NCBI GenBank assembly: GCA_963734295.1
Contig: CAVTGS010000035.1
Span: 62,001-126,000 of the forward strand
Length of the DNA: 64,000 nt
Source of the DNA: JAEUMW01 sp963734295
GTDB taxonomy: Bacteria; Pseudomonadota; Gammaproteobacteria; Burkholderiales; JAEUMW01
Reading direction: 5' to 3'
A program made the translations under genes and the position numbers. Below are positions 56,354-64,000 of this stretch, piece after piece. The notes under the pieces are model-generated. The model saw nothing but the letters and a program-made list of their open reading frames with translations, was not told the DNA's origin and ran no database searches. Each line of letters opens with the position of its first letter. Positions within the stretch are counted from its first letter, which is position 1.

Positions 56354-57916
56354 TCAAGCCGCATTCAGCGCGCCGGCGCGGATCGCCGCAGCCCGCTCGG
56401 CGATGCGTTCTCGCTCGTCGTTGCCCACGCGCGCGAGGTTCTTCACCTGCATGACGGTACGGGGATTGGCAGCGAGCCGATTTTCGTGACGCATCAGGAA
56501 GTCCCAGTACAGTGTCGTAAAGGGGCAGGCCCGCTCGCCGGTTCGCTCGGCCGGCTTGAAGCAGCACTTTCCGCACAGACTGCCGGCGCTCATGCGCTCG
56601 ATGTACTTGCCGCTGGCGATGTAGGGCTTGCTCGCCATCAGCCCATGATCGGCCGCCTGGCTCATGCCCAGCGTATTGGGCAGCTCGGCCCACTCCACCG
56701 CGTCGACGTACACCGCGAGATACCACCTGTGCACTTGCTTCGGGTCCACGCCGAGCAGCAGCGCGTACAAGCCCGTGACCATGAGGCGCTGGATGTGGTG
56801 TGCGTAGCCGAATCGCAGCGTCTGGCCGATGGCATCCGACAGGCAGGCCATCGGCGTGCGGCCGGTCCAGTAGAACGCCGGCAGCGGTTCGTGGGCACCG
56901 AGCGCGTTCTGCTCCAGGTATCCGGGCATCTGCGTCCAATAGATCCCGCGCACGTATTCACGCCAGCCCAGGATCTGCCGGATGAACCCTTCGACACTTT
57001 GCAGGGGTGCGTGCCCTTCCCGGTACGCCCGCTCGGCCGCGGCGACCACCTCACGCGGGTCGAGCAGCTTGAGGTTCAGCGCCGCAGAAAGATGCGAATG
57101 CCAGAGCCAGGGCTCCTGCGGCCACAGCGCGTCCTGCCAGCGGCCGAAGTCCGCCAGGCGCTCGGTGACGAACCGGTGGAGCGACGCCAGCGCGTGGTCC
57201 CGTGTTACGGGCCAGGCGAACGTCGAGAGATCGCCGGGATGATCCGGGAAGTGCCGCTCGACGAGTGCGATCACCTCGCGCGTGACGGCATCGGGTGCGA
57301 ACTGCTGTGTCGCAGGCACGGCGCCGGGGCCGCTCTTGGGGAAGGCTTCGCGGTTGTCAGCGTCGAAGTTCCACTGGCCGCCCACCGGCTCGTCGCGATC
57401 CATCAACACCGCGTGGCGCTTGCGCATCTCGCGGTAGAAGTATTCCATGCGAAGCTGCTTGCGTCCCTTGGCGTGGGCGGCGAACTCGCGCACCGTGCAG
57501 AAGAAATGTCGGTCCTCGTGAATGTGCAGCGGCACCCCGCGTGCCACCGCGACGCCTTGGATCGCCTGCAGTACGCGCCAGTCCCCCGGCGCCGTCATCA
57601 GTAAGGCTTGCGGGCGGATTCGCTCGATCGCGGCGTCGAGCTCGCCGGCGAGGCTGCCGCGGTTACCCGGATCGTCGAGCTTCGTGTAGTGCAGCGCACG
57701 CCCTTCACTCGCCAGCGCCCGTGCAAAGTGGCGCATTGCGGTAAGGAACAGCGCCGTGCGCGACTTGCTCGACCAGACATGGGTCGATTCTTCAGCCACC
57801 TCGGCCATCCAGACGGCGTCTCGGGCCGTATCGAAACCGTCGAATGCCGAACCGTGCAGGTCGAGCTGGTCGCCCAGAACGATGACCAGGTGGCGCGGCG
57901 TTTCAATGCTCTCCAT
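56354..57916 (-). CDS. phrB: FeS-containing bacterial cryptochrome/photolyase (FeS-BCP)
   Basis: A 520-aa product. The N-terminal Rossmann domain (residues 1-140, HLVIVLGDQLDL, then KSRTALFLTAMRHFARAL) is followed by the helical FAD domain (GFIRQILGWREYVRGIYW, FGYAHHIQRLMVTG, NTLGMSQAADHGLMASKPYIASGKYIERMS). Four cysteines for a [4Fe-4S] cluster are visible (Cys in RQILGW-downstream core, CGKCCFKP and ACPF). This is the PhrB/CryB group, known to repair (6-4) photoproducts with a lumazine antenna. The activity assignment rests on the family. Confidence 0.9.
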   Translation of the reverse strand: MESIETPRHLVIVLGDQLDLHGSAFDGFDTARDAVWMAEVAEESTHVWSSKSRTALFLTAMRHFARALASEGRALHYTKLDDPGNRGSLAGELDAAIERIRPQALLMTAPGDWRVLQAIQGVAVARGVPLHIHEDRHFFCTVREFAAHAKGRKQLRMEYFYREMRKRHAVLMDRDEPVGGQWNFDADNREAFPKSGPGAVPATQQFAPDAVTREVIALVERHFPDHPGDLSTFAWPVTRDHALASLHRFVTERLADFGRWQDALWPQEPWLWHSHLSAALNLKLLDPREVVAAAERAYREGHAPLQSVEGFIRQILGWREYVRGIYWTQMPGYLEQNALGAHEPLPAFYWTGRTPMACLSDAIGQTLRFGYAHHIQRLMVTGLYALLLGVDPKQVHRWYLAVYVDAVEWAELPNTLGMSQAADHGLMASKPYIASGKYIERMSAGSLCGKCCFKPAERTGERACPFTTLYWDFLMRHENRLAANPRTVMQVKNLARVGNDERERIAERAAAIRAGALNAA

Positions 57917-57954
57917 CGCATGCCCACCTGGACCGAACGAGCTTTCTCGTTAAC

Positions 57955-57979
57955 CCCGCGCCGACGACGCCGGCGCGGG
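57955..57979 (-). terminator. hairpin after ahpF
   Basis: CCCGCGCC (57955-57962) pairs perfectly with GGCGCGGG (57972-57979), 5 bases past the ahpF stop. No U-tract follows, so termination would be inefficient or Rho-assisted. Confidence 0.4.
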
Positions 57980-57983
57980 AACC

Positions 57984-59565
57984 CTAGGCCGCGACAGCGA
58001 CCGGCGCAGGCGCAGAACTTCGGATCAGGTAGTCGAAGGCGCTCAGACTGGCCTTGGACCCCTCGCCCATGGCGATGACGATCTGCTTGTAAGGCACCGT
58101 CGTCGCGTCACCCGCGGCGAGGACGCCGGGCATTGAAGTGCGCCCGTAGGCGTCGACCTCGATCTCGCCCCGCGGCGAAAGTGCAACGGTACCCTTCAGC
58201 CAGTCCGTGTTCGGTAGCAGACCGATCTGAACGAAAATGCCGTCCACCTCGACGTGGCGCTTCGCGCCGCTCACGCGATCCTGGTAGTCGAGACCAGTCA
58301 CCTTACCGCCGTTCCCGATCACTTCGGTAGTGAGGGCGTTCACGAACGACCTTCACGTTGGGCAGACTGGTGAGTTTCGCCTGGAGCACGGCGTCGGCAC
58401 GCAGCTTGTTGTCGAACTCGAGCACGGTCACATGCGATACGATGCCGGCGAGGTCAATCGCGGCCTCGACGCCGGAGTTGCCGCCGCCGATGACCGCCAC
58501 GCGCTTGCCCTTGAATAACGGGCCGTCACAGTGCGGGCAGAAGCACACGCCCTTGCCCTTGTATTCCTTCTCGCCCGAAACATCCATCTCGCGCCAGCGC
58601 GCGCCCGTCGCCAGAATCACTGACCTGCTTTTGAGGACGGGCCCGCTCGCGAGACCGACGCCGAGGTAGCCGTTTTCGTCCGCTGGCACCAGCGACGTCG
58701 CCCGCTGCAGGTTGACGATATCGACTTCATATTCGCGAACGTGTTCTTCCAGCGCGTTCACGAGTTTTGGTCCCTCGGTATGCGGCACCGAGATCAGATT
58801 CTCGATGCCCAGCGTGTCGAGCACCTGGCCGCCGAACCGCTCGGTCACGATTCCCGTACGGATGCCCTTGCGAGCGGCATAGATGGCCGCCGCGGCGCCC
58901 GCGGGTCCGCCACCGACGATCAGCACGTCATAAGGCTCCCGCGTTTCGAGCTCCTGCGCCTGGCGCGCGGCTCCGCCGGTATCGAGACGAGCGACGATCT
59001 CTTCGATCGACATGCGACCCTGACCGAAGGGTTCACCATTCAGGAACACCGCGGGCACTGCCATGATCTGGCGCGCAGCCACCTCGCCCTGAAACGCGGC
59101 GCCGTCGACCATCACGCTTTCGACTCCTGGATTTAGCACCGCCATTACATTGAGAGCCTGAACCACGTCCGGACAATTGTGGCAGGAAAGGGAAATGAAG
59201 ATCTCAAAGCGAAATGACCCTTCGAGGTTCCTGATCTGATCTGCCAGCGCTGCGTCCACGCGGGGCGGGTGACCGCCTGCTTGCAGGAGGGCGAGCACCA
59301 GCGACGTGAACTCGTGTCCCAGCGGGACGCCGGCAAAGCGAATGCGGCCCGGCTCTCCCGCACGACCGACGGAGAAGGAGGGGCGTCGAACATCGCCACC
59401 GTCCTCACGCACGATGATCTTGGGGGATAGCGCCGCAATTTCGGACAGCATTTCGCGCATCTCCAGCGCGGTATCGCTGTCGTCGAGCGAGGCGACGAGT
59501 TCGATCGACTGCTGCAGCCGTTCGAGATAAGCGGAAAGTTGTGCCTTGATGGTGGCATCGAGCAT
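57984..59565 (-). CDS. ahpF: alkyl hydroperoxide reductase subunit F (one frame break)
   Basis: About 526 aa, the normal AhpF length. The N-terminal thioredoxin-fold pair has CHNC (Cys128, Cys131). The FAD motif GGGPAGAAAA is near 218-227, the active-site disulfide CPHC is at Cys343-Cys346, and the NAD motif GGGNSGVEAA is near 361. One surplus base at about 58347 (GTT-C-GTG) breaks the frame between KVV and VNALTTEVIG; the C-terminal part with IGLLPNTDWLKG and GVLAAGDAT is intact. It transfers electrons from NADH to AhpC, encoded just upstream. The break may be a sequence error. Confidence 0.9.
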
Positions 59566-59605
59566 GGCGTTCTCCGGACAATACTTGATATGGACGGGGC
59601 GCTGG

Positions 59606-59638
59606 GCGCGGGCCGGGTGTGTTAGCCTCGGCCCGCGC
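59606..59638 (-). other. ahpC-ahpF intercistronic hairpin
   Basis: Perfect 10-base arms GCGCGGGCCG (59606-59615) and CGGCCCGCGC (59629-59638) with a 13-base loop lie 11 bases after the ahpC stop. There is no U-tract. It may stabilise the ahpC message or attenuate reading into ahpF. Confidence 0.55.
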
Positions 59639-59648
59639 TGCGCGTGAC

Positions 59649-60215
59649 TCAGATCTTGCCGACCAGGTCGAGCGAAGGCGCCAGCGTTTTCTCACCTTCC
59701 TTCCACTTGGCGGGGCAGACCTCGCCGGGGTGGGCAGCGACGTACTGGGCCGCCTTGACCTTGCGAAGCAGTTCCGTCGCATCACGACCGATGCCACCGG
59801 CGTTGATCTCGACGATCTGGATCTTGCCCGCCGGGTCCACGACGAAGGTGCCGCGTTCGGCCATCCCTGCCTCTTCGATCATCACCCCGAAGTTACGGGT
59901 GATGGTGCCGGTGGGATCGCCCACCATCGGGTAGCGGATCTTCTTGATGGTATCGGAAGTGTCGTGCCAGGCCTTGTGGGTGAAGTGAGTGTCGGTAGAC
60001 ACCGCGTATATTTCGACCCCCATGTCCCTGAATTCGGCATAGTTGTCGGCAAGGTCCCCTAATTCCGTGGGGCAAACGAAGGTAAAGTCGGCTGGGTAGA
60101 AGAACACCACAGCCCATTTGCCCTTGAGAGTGGCTTCGGTAACGTCGACGAATTTGCCATGGTGGTACGCCGTAGCTTTGAAGGGTTTGATTTCGGTGTT
60201 GATGAGCGATTGCAT
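59649..60215 (-). CDS. ahpC: alkyl hydroperoxide reductase subunit C (2-Cys peroxiredoxin)
   Basis: The 188-aa product starts at ATG 60215 with ribosome site AAGGAA. Peroxidatic Cys48 is in FTFVCPTEL and the resolving Cys in HPGEVCPAKW near residue 168, a typical AhpC. It reduces H2O2 and organic peroxides in the cytoplasm using AhpF. It lies between oxyR (upstream, same strand) and ahpF (downstream). An ATAG-N7-CTAT half-site is 95 bases upstream, consistent with OxyR activation. Confidence 0.95.
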   Translation of the reverse strand: MQSLINTEIKPFKATAYHHGKFVDVTEATLKGKWAVVFFYPADFTFVCPTELGDLADNYAEFRDMGVEIYAVSTDTHFTHKAWHDTSDTIKKIRYPMVGDPTGTITRNFGVMIEEAGMAERGTFVVDPAGKIQIVEINAGGIGRDATELLRKVKAAQYVAAHPGEVCPAKWKEGEKTLAPSLDLVGKI

Positions 60216-60309
60216 TTGAATGATTCCTTGGTTGAGGGAATGATCGTGGCGAGGATGCAGATTAGGGCCCGCTGCAACATTGAGCAAATTGATTGTGAAG
60301 ATAAGAGCG

Positions 60310-60324
60310 ATAGCGAAGCGCTAT
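60310..60324 (-). promoter_or_regulatory. candidate OxyR half-site before ahpC
   Basis: ATAG (60310-60313), seven bases, CTAT (60321-60324) fits one half of the OxyR consensus; the second half beyond 60331 is degenerate. Lies in the 154-base gap between oxyR and ahpC. Confidence 0.5.
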
Positions 60325-60369
60325 CATGCATGCGCCGCCTAGCAGATAGGGATACCTGGATCCGAGCCG

Positions 60370-61302
60370 TCAGGCTGACGTTCCGTCGGGTTCAGTCGGA
60401 ACCGGTCGCGTTCCGGGCAGCTCGCAGTCGAGAAGTGCTTGGCGGAGGAGATCGATGGCCTGGTGCCGAGGGAAAGTGGCTCGCCAGACCATCCCGACGC
60501 GGCGAGCCGGGGCAGGTTCGCGGAAACGCTTCACGCGCAGAAGGACGTCGTTGGGCCCAATGCCGTCGACTGCCGTGGCGGGCATGACGGTGATGCCGAC
60601 GCCCGAAGCGACCATATGGCGGATGGTCTCCAGGGAACTGCCCTCCAGCACCCGAGGTCCCCTTTCGCCGGCGAGGGTGCACAGGTCGAGGACTTGATCG
60701 CGGAAGCAGTTGCCGCGGCCGAGCATCAGCAGCGGCTGGTCGAGCAGTCGTTCCACTTCGACATTTCGCGCGGCCGCCCACGGGTGGGCGGCGGGCACCA
60801 GAACGCAGAAGTCCTCGTCGTAAACAGCCTGGGCAACCAAACCAGGCTCCGCGAGCGGCAAGGCAAGTATCGCGACATCGAGCTCGATCGTCTTGAGCTT
60901 TTCCACGAGGCGATGCGTGTAGTTCTCTTCGAGCAACAGGGGCATCTCCGGCGCCCGCTGGTGAAGGAGCGGTACGAGACGCGGCAGCAGCCAGGGACCG
61001 ATGGTGTAGATGACGCCCAAGCGCAACGGACCGGCGAGAGGGTTCCTGCCAGCCGCCGCGATCTCGGCGAGTTGCGCCGCCTCGTTCAACACGCGCTCGG
61101 CCTGGGCGACAACGCGCTCGCCGACCGGCGTCGGGCGTACTTCCTGCGGCGAGCGCTCGAACAGTATGACGCCCAGCTCGTCCTCCAGCTTTTTCACCGC
61201 GACCGACAGCGTGGGTTGTGAGACGAAACAGCTCTCGGCGGCCCGGCCAAAGTGGCGCTCGCGCGCCAGGGCGACGATGTACTTGAGATCCGTGAGGGTC
61301 AT
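60370..61302 (-). CDS. oxyR: hydrogen-peroxide-sensing LysR regulator OxyR
   Basis: The 310-aa product starts at ATG 61302. LysR HTH at residues 1-60 (LKYIVALARERHFGRAAESCFVSQPTLSVAVKKLE). The redox pair falls at Cys199 and Cys208 (GRGNCFRDQVLDLC), the same numbering as E. coli OxyR, so disulfide-based peroxide sensing is expected. It sits directly upstream of ahpC on the same strand and probably controls it through the half-site at 60310. The longer open frame upstream of 61302 is not used, because MTLTDLKY is the conserved LysR start. Confidence 0.92.
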   Translation of the reverse strand: MTLTDLKYIVALARERHFGRAAESCFVSQPTLSVAVKKLEDELGVILFERSPQEVRPTPVGERVVAQAERVLNEAAQLAEIAAAGRNPLAGPLRLGVIYTIGPWLLPRLVPLLHQRAPEMPLLLEENYTHRLVEKLKTIELDVAILALPLAEPGLVAQAVYDEDFCVLVPAAHPWAAARNVEVERLLDQPLLMLGRGNCFRDQVLDLCTLAGERGPRVLEGSSLETIRHMVASGVGITVMPATAVDGIGPNDVLLRVKRFREPAPARRVGMVWRATFPRHQAIDLLRQALLDCELPGTRPVPTEPDGTSA

Positions 61303-61440
61303 GAGCGAAATTATGCACGAGCCGTCACCCTTTCTCGCCGACCGTTGCAACCGGGCGAGCGCGGTCTGAGAGTGTGGGGTCGAGGTCCATTTGACCGGCC
61401 TTACGGCGCAACTTCCCGCAACTTCACGAGGCAACAGACC

Positions 61441-62403
61441 ATGACCCGACTCGCACCGCCGACCTTCTCCGACATCGTCGACGCCGCCGAGCGTCTCCGC
61501 GGCGTGGCGCATCGGACCCCGGTGATGACTTCCCGCACGGCGAACCAAGTCGCGAAAGCTGAGCTGTTTTTCAAGTGCGAGAACTATCAGCGCATGGGCG
61601 CCTTCAAGTTTCGCGGCGCCTACAACGCGATCGCCCAGTTGGACGAAGGGCCGCGGCAGGCAGGTGTCGTGGCGTTTTCATCGGGCAACCATGCGCAGGC
61701 GATCGCGCTGGCCGGGCGGCTGCTCGGGGTAAAGACCGTCATCGTGATGCCGGACGATGCGCCGGCATCGAAGATCGCTGCGACGCGCGGATACGGCGGT
61801 GAAGTCATTCCCTACGACCGCCGTTCGCAGGACCGCGAGGCGCTTACGCGAGACCTCGCGGCGGAGCGAGGCATGACCGCGATTCCACCGTTCGATCACC
61901 CGCATGTCATCGCAGGGCAGGGTACCGCCGCGAAGGAGCTGATCGAAGAGGTCGGCCGTCTCGATTATCTGCTGGTGTGTCTCGGCGGCGGTGGCCTGCT
62001 TGCGGGGTGCGCGCTCGCGACGGCCGCGCTAAACCCGCGCTGCAAGCTGATCGGCGTCGAGCCCGCAGCAGGCAACGACGGTCAGCAGTCCCTCGCCAAG
62101 GGCGAGATCGTGGAGATCGCCGTTCCCGAGACGATCGCGGACGGTGCGCGCACGACCCGTCTCGGCGAGTACACGTTTCCGATCATCCAGCGGTATGTTT
62201 CGGACATCGTCACCGTGACGGATGCACAACTGGTGGAGACCATGAAGTTCTTCGCGCAGCGGATGAAGATGGTGGTCGAGCCGACCGGGTGTCTCGCCGC
62301 GGCAGCGCTGCTCGATGGCGCGGTCGCGGTCCACGGGCGGGTCGGTGTGCTGGTGAGCGGCGGCAACGTCGATCTCGACGCCTTCGCGAGTCTCGTTCGG
62401 TAG
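61441..62403 (+). CDS. PLP-dependent threonine/serine dehydratase-like enzyme
   Basis: A 320-aa fold-type II enzyme from ATG 61441. The PLP lysine is Lys56 in GAFKFRGA, the phosphate-binding loop is GGGGLLAG, and FSSGNHAQAIALA is the substrate loop. It lacks the C-terminal ACT-like regulatory domain of biosynthetic IlvA. It therefore resembles the catabolic dehydratase/serine racemase/threo-3-hydroxyaspartate ammonia-lyase group, which convert hydroxy-amino acids to keto acids and ammonia. Substrate preference cannot be told. Divergent from oxyR, with 138 bases between. Confidence 0.88.
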   Translation: MTRLAPPTFSDIVDAAERLRGVAHRTPVMTSRTANQVAKAELFFKCENYQRMGAFKFRGAYNAIAQLDEGPRQAGVVAFSSGNHAQAIALAGRLLGVKTVIVMPDDAPASKIAATRGYGGEVIPYDRRSQDREALTRDLAAERGMTAIPPFDHPHVIAGQGTAAKELIEEVGRLDYLLVCLGGGGLLAGCALATAALNPRCKLIGVEPAAGNDGQQSLAKGEIVEIAVPETIADGARTTRLGEYTFPIIQRYVSDIVTVTDAQLVETMKFFAQRMKMVVEPTGCLAAAALLDGAVAVHGRVGVLVSGGNVDLDAFASLVR

Positions 62404-62503
62404 ACCCGTCGGCCAGGCAGGACATGGTTCCAGTGCGAGACGATGCGCGATCGCGCCATGTCGGCGGCGCTGCGGGTGCGTGCCACCTGTAACGATCGTG
62501 TCC

Positions 62504-63238
62504 TCAAGCCGTGCTGGCGTCGAGCAGCATGCCCGCGCCCATTCGATCGGCGGTCCGGGCAAGGGTTCGTAGCGCCGCGCGAAACTGTACCGCGACGCGC
62601 AGGAGCGCGCTCAGCTCGCCGGGATGCCGCAGCAAGTGGCCGAGCAGCACGGACCGGCGAACGGTGCCGGCGGCGTCCATGGCGCCAATGGCGGCGGGCG
62701 GCAGCCCCAGGTGCGCCGGATCGGCGATCGCGCGCACCGCGAGGAAGGGCAAGCCGTGCCGACGGGCAACGGCCGCGATGGCGGCGCTTTCCATGTCGAG
62801 GGCGATGACGTCGAATTGCGCCGCAAGATCACGCTTGTTCGCCGCGGTCGCCGCGAGCCGGTCGGCAGTGAGCAGCGTCCCCGTGTAGACGCTGCCCGAG
62901 CCCTGCAGCGCCTCTTGCGCGCGTTCCTGCCAGGCCGGGGATACGGTCCAGCGCACGGCGCGCGTGTCGAGGATCGCCGTGGGCAGACACAGATCACCGG
63001 GCTCGAGCGCCGGCGACAGCGCCGCGGCGCAACCCCAGCTCACGAGGCCGGCGGCGCCTGCCTCGACGAGGCGCTGCGCGGCGCGCGCGGCGTTCCCGCC
63101 GCCCACGCCCGCGATGCAGACCAGGCGCGCGTTACCCAGGTCGAAGCAGTCGCCGCGGCGCACGCGGCGTGCGGTCAGGCTGCGGCATTCCTCGGGCAAC
63201 GCGACGACGAGTCCGGCGACCCGGGCACTCACACTCAC
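62504..63238 (-). CDS. hpnG: hopanoid-associated phosphorylase HpnG
   Basis: A 244-aa nucleoside-phosphorylase-fold protein. The start is GTG 63238, which overlaps the shc stop, or GTG 63232. Visible motifs are GLVVALPEECRSL at the N-terminus, GVGGGNAARAAQRLVEAGAAGLVSWGCAAALSP in the phosphate-binding region and VIALDMESAAIAAVARRHGLPFLAVRAIADP with the catalytic Glu/Met of the family. HpnG removes adenine from adenosylhopane to give ribosylhopane in C35 hopanoid synthesis. Direct overlap with squalene-hopene cyclase supports this role. Confidence 0.88.
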   Translation of the reverse strand: MSVSARVAGLVVALPEECRSLTARRVRRGDCFDLGNARLVCIAGVGGGNAARAAQRLVEAGAAGLVSWGCAAALSPALEPGDLCLPTAILDTRAVRWTVSPAWQERAQEALQGSGSVYTGTLLTADRLAATAANKRDLAAQFDVIALDMESAAIAAVARRHGLPFLAVRAIADPAHLGLPPAAIGAMDAAGTVRRSVLLGHLLRHPGELSALLRVAVQFRAALRTLARTADRMGAGMLLDASTA

Positions 63239-64000
63239 GCGTGACGGCTGCGTTCTTTGCGGTAGCGCGCCAGCGCCCAAAGCGGAAAATACTTGCTGTA
63301 GCCGTGATACTTCAGATAGAAGACGCGCGGAAAGCCGGGCGCCGTGAAGGCATCGTCGTGCCACAGCCCCTCGGCGCGCTGGGTGGCCTGCAGGTAGTCG
63401 GCACCGCGGCGCACCGCCTCCGACCGCCCGTCTCCGGCCGCCATCAGCGCGAGCAACGCCCACGCGGTCTGGAACGACGTGCTCTGGTGCCCCTGCCCGG
63501 CTGTTTCCGGATGCAGATACGTGTCGTTATCCTCCCCCCAGCCGCCGTCGGCACGCTGCACGCGCTTGAGCCAGCCGACCGCGCGCTGCACCGCCGGATC
63601 GTAGGGTGGAATGCCGGCGATCTCGAACGCGGCGAGCACCGACCACGTCCCGTAGATGTAATTGGTGCCCCACCGCCCGAACCAAGCGCCCGACGGCTCC
63701 TGTTCGGCGCGCAGATACGCCATGCACGCCTCGAGCGCGGAGCGATGATCGGAATTGGTGCGCGCGCTCGATGCGAGAACGGCCGCGCACCGGGCACTCA
63801 CGTCCGCAGTGGGAGGATCGAGGAGCGCACCATGGTCGGCGAACGGGATCTCGTTCAGGTAGTAGTGGGTGTTGTCGACGTCGAACGCGCCGAAGCCGCC
63901 GTTCGCAGACTGCATGCCGCGAATCCATTCGATGGCGCGCGCGATCGACTCCGCCTGCTCGGGTCTGCCGGTCGCCTCCATCGCCCAGGCGACCATGCTC
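63235..64000 (-). CDS. shc: squalene-hopene cyclase, C-terminal part (truncated by window end)
   Basis: About 255 C-terminal residues are present and the gene continues beyond 64000. QW repeats (Q-x-x-x-G-x-W) are clear: QSANGGFGAF, QEPSGAWFGRWGTNYIYGTW, QRADGGWGED and QRAEGLWHDD. The ending, FYLKYHGYSKYFPLWALARY, is the conserved tail of bacterial SHC, which folds squalene into hopene at the membrane. The catalytic DxDD motif should lie just beyond the window edge. Followed without a gap by hpnG, forming a hopanoid operon. Confidence 0.93.
   Translation of the reverse strand, partial: SMVAWAMEATGRPEQAESIARAIEWIRGMQSANGGFGAFDVDNTHYYLNEIPFADHGALLDPPTADVSARCAAVLASSARTNSDHRSALEACMAYLRAEQEPSGAWFGRWGTNYIYGTWSVLAAFEIAGIPPYDPAVQRAVGWLKRVQRADGGWGEDNDTYLHPETAGQGHQSTSFQTAWALLALMAAGDGRSEAVRRGADYLQATQRAEGLWHDDAFTAPGFPRVFYLKYHGYSKYFPLWALARYRKERSRHA

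Noticed and set aside
1..64000. CRISPR arrays, tRNA, rRNA, phage integrase or att sites
   Set aside because: No regularly spaced repeats, no recognisable RNA genes and no integrase were seen on either strand.

Overview
The window is GC-rich, densely coded DNA from a Gram-negative proteobacterium. It is most likely a betaproteobacterium: it has lipoproteins with lipoboxes, RND efflux, a sigma-54 regulator, an OxyR-AhpCF locus and hopanoid genes (hpnG, squalene-hopene cyclase). The lineage call is inference from gene content; no rRNA or tRNA gene was found.

Layout. 0.1-4.1 kb: a small acidic ORF, a PhoU/DUF47-like protein and a pyruvate-phosphate-dikinase-like protein lacking the PEP-binding barrel. 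4.2-10.3 kb: a TetR regulon (SDR oxidoreductase, tetR, RND adaptor and pump) with a shared operator word. 10.4-21 kb: a scrambled zone with two copies of an AbrB-type antitoxin (one with its MazF-like toxin, one with a gutted toxin), two degenerate copies of the dikinase 3' end, a zwf fragment, and DUF294, ABC and IS91 remnants. Intact genes sit among these: a CuA cupredoxin, a metallophosphatase, an ECF sigma/anti-sigma pair, a patatin phospholipase and an EamA transporter.

21.0-36.9 kb: a five-gene co-directional operon from one good promoter. In transcription order it encodes a cytoplasmic PhoD-like phosphatase, a DUF6603 protein (1173 aa), a 897-aa protein, a roughly 1725-aa coiled-coil protein and a 582-aa protein. 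I know no assigned function for it, and it is the best candidate for an undescribed system. 37-44 kb: exported lipoproteins, one broken by an ISAs1-type element carrying a DruA-like domain, with matching target duplications. 44-51.3 kb: a PARP-type zinc-finger protein, a DUF454 membrane protein, an odd globin and a small membrane protein behind a sigma-54 promoter, next to an NtrC-type regulator, a receiver protein and a multi-PAS histidine kinase.

51.7-64 kb: a GGDEF cyclase, DUF3617 protein, BchO-like hydrolase, coiled-coil lipoprotein, NAD-binding oxidoreductase, FeS photolyase, ahpF, ahpC, oxyR, a threonine/serine dehydratase, hpnG and the 3' part of shc, which runs off the end.

Seven otherwise well-conserved genes each contain one reading-frame break, and in all seven the net change is +1 base. 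This points to sequence errors as much as to gene decay, so those genes may be intact in the organism.
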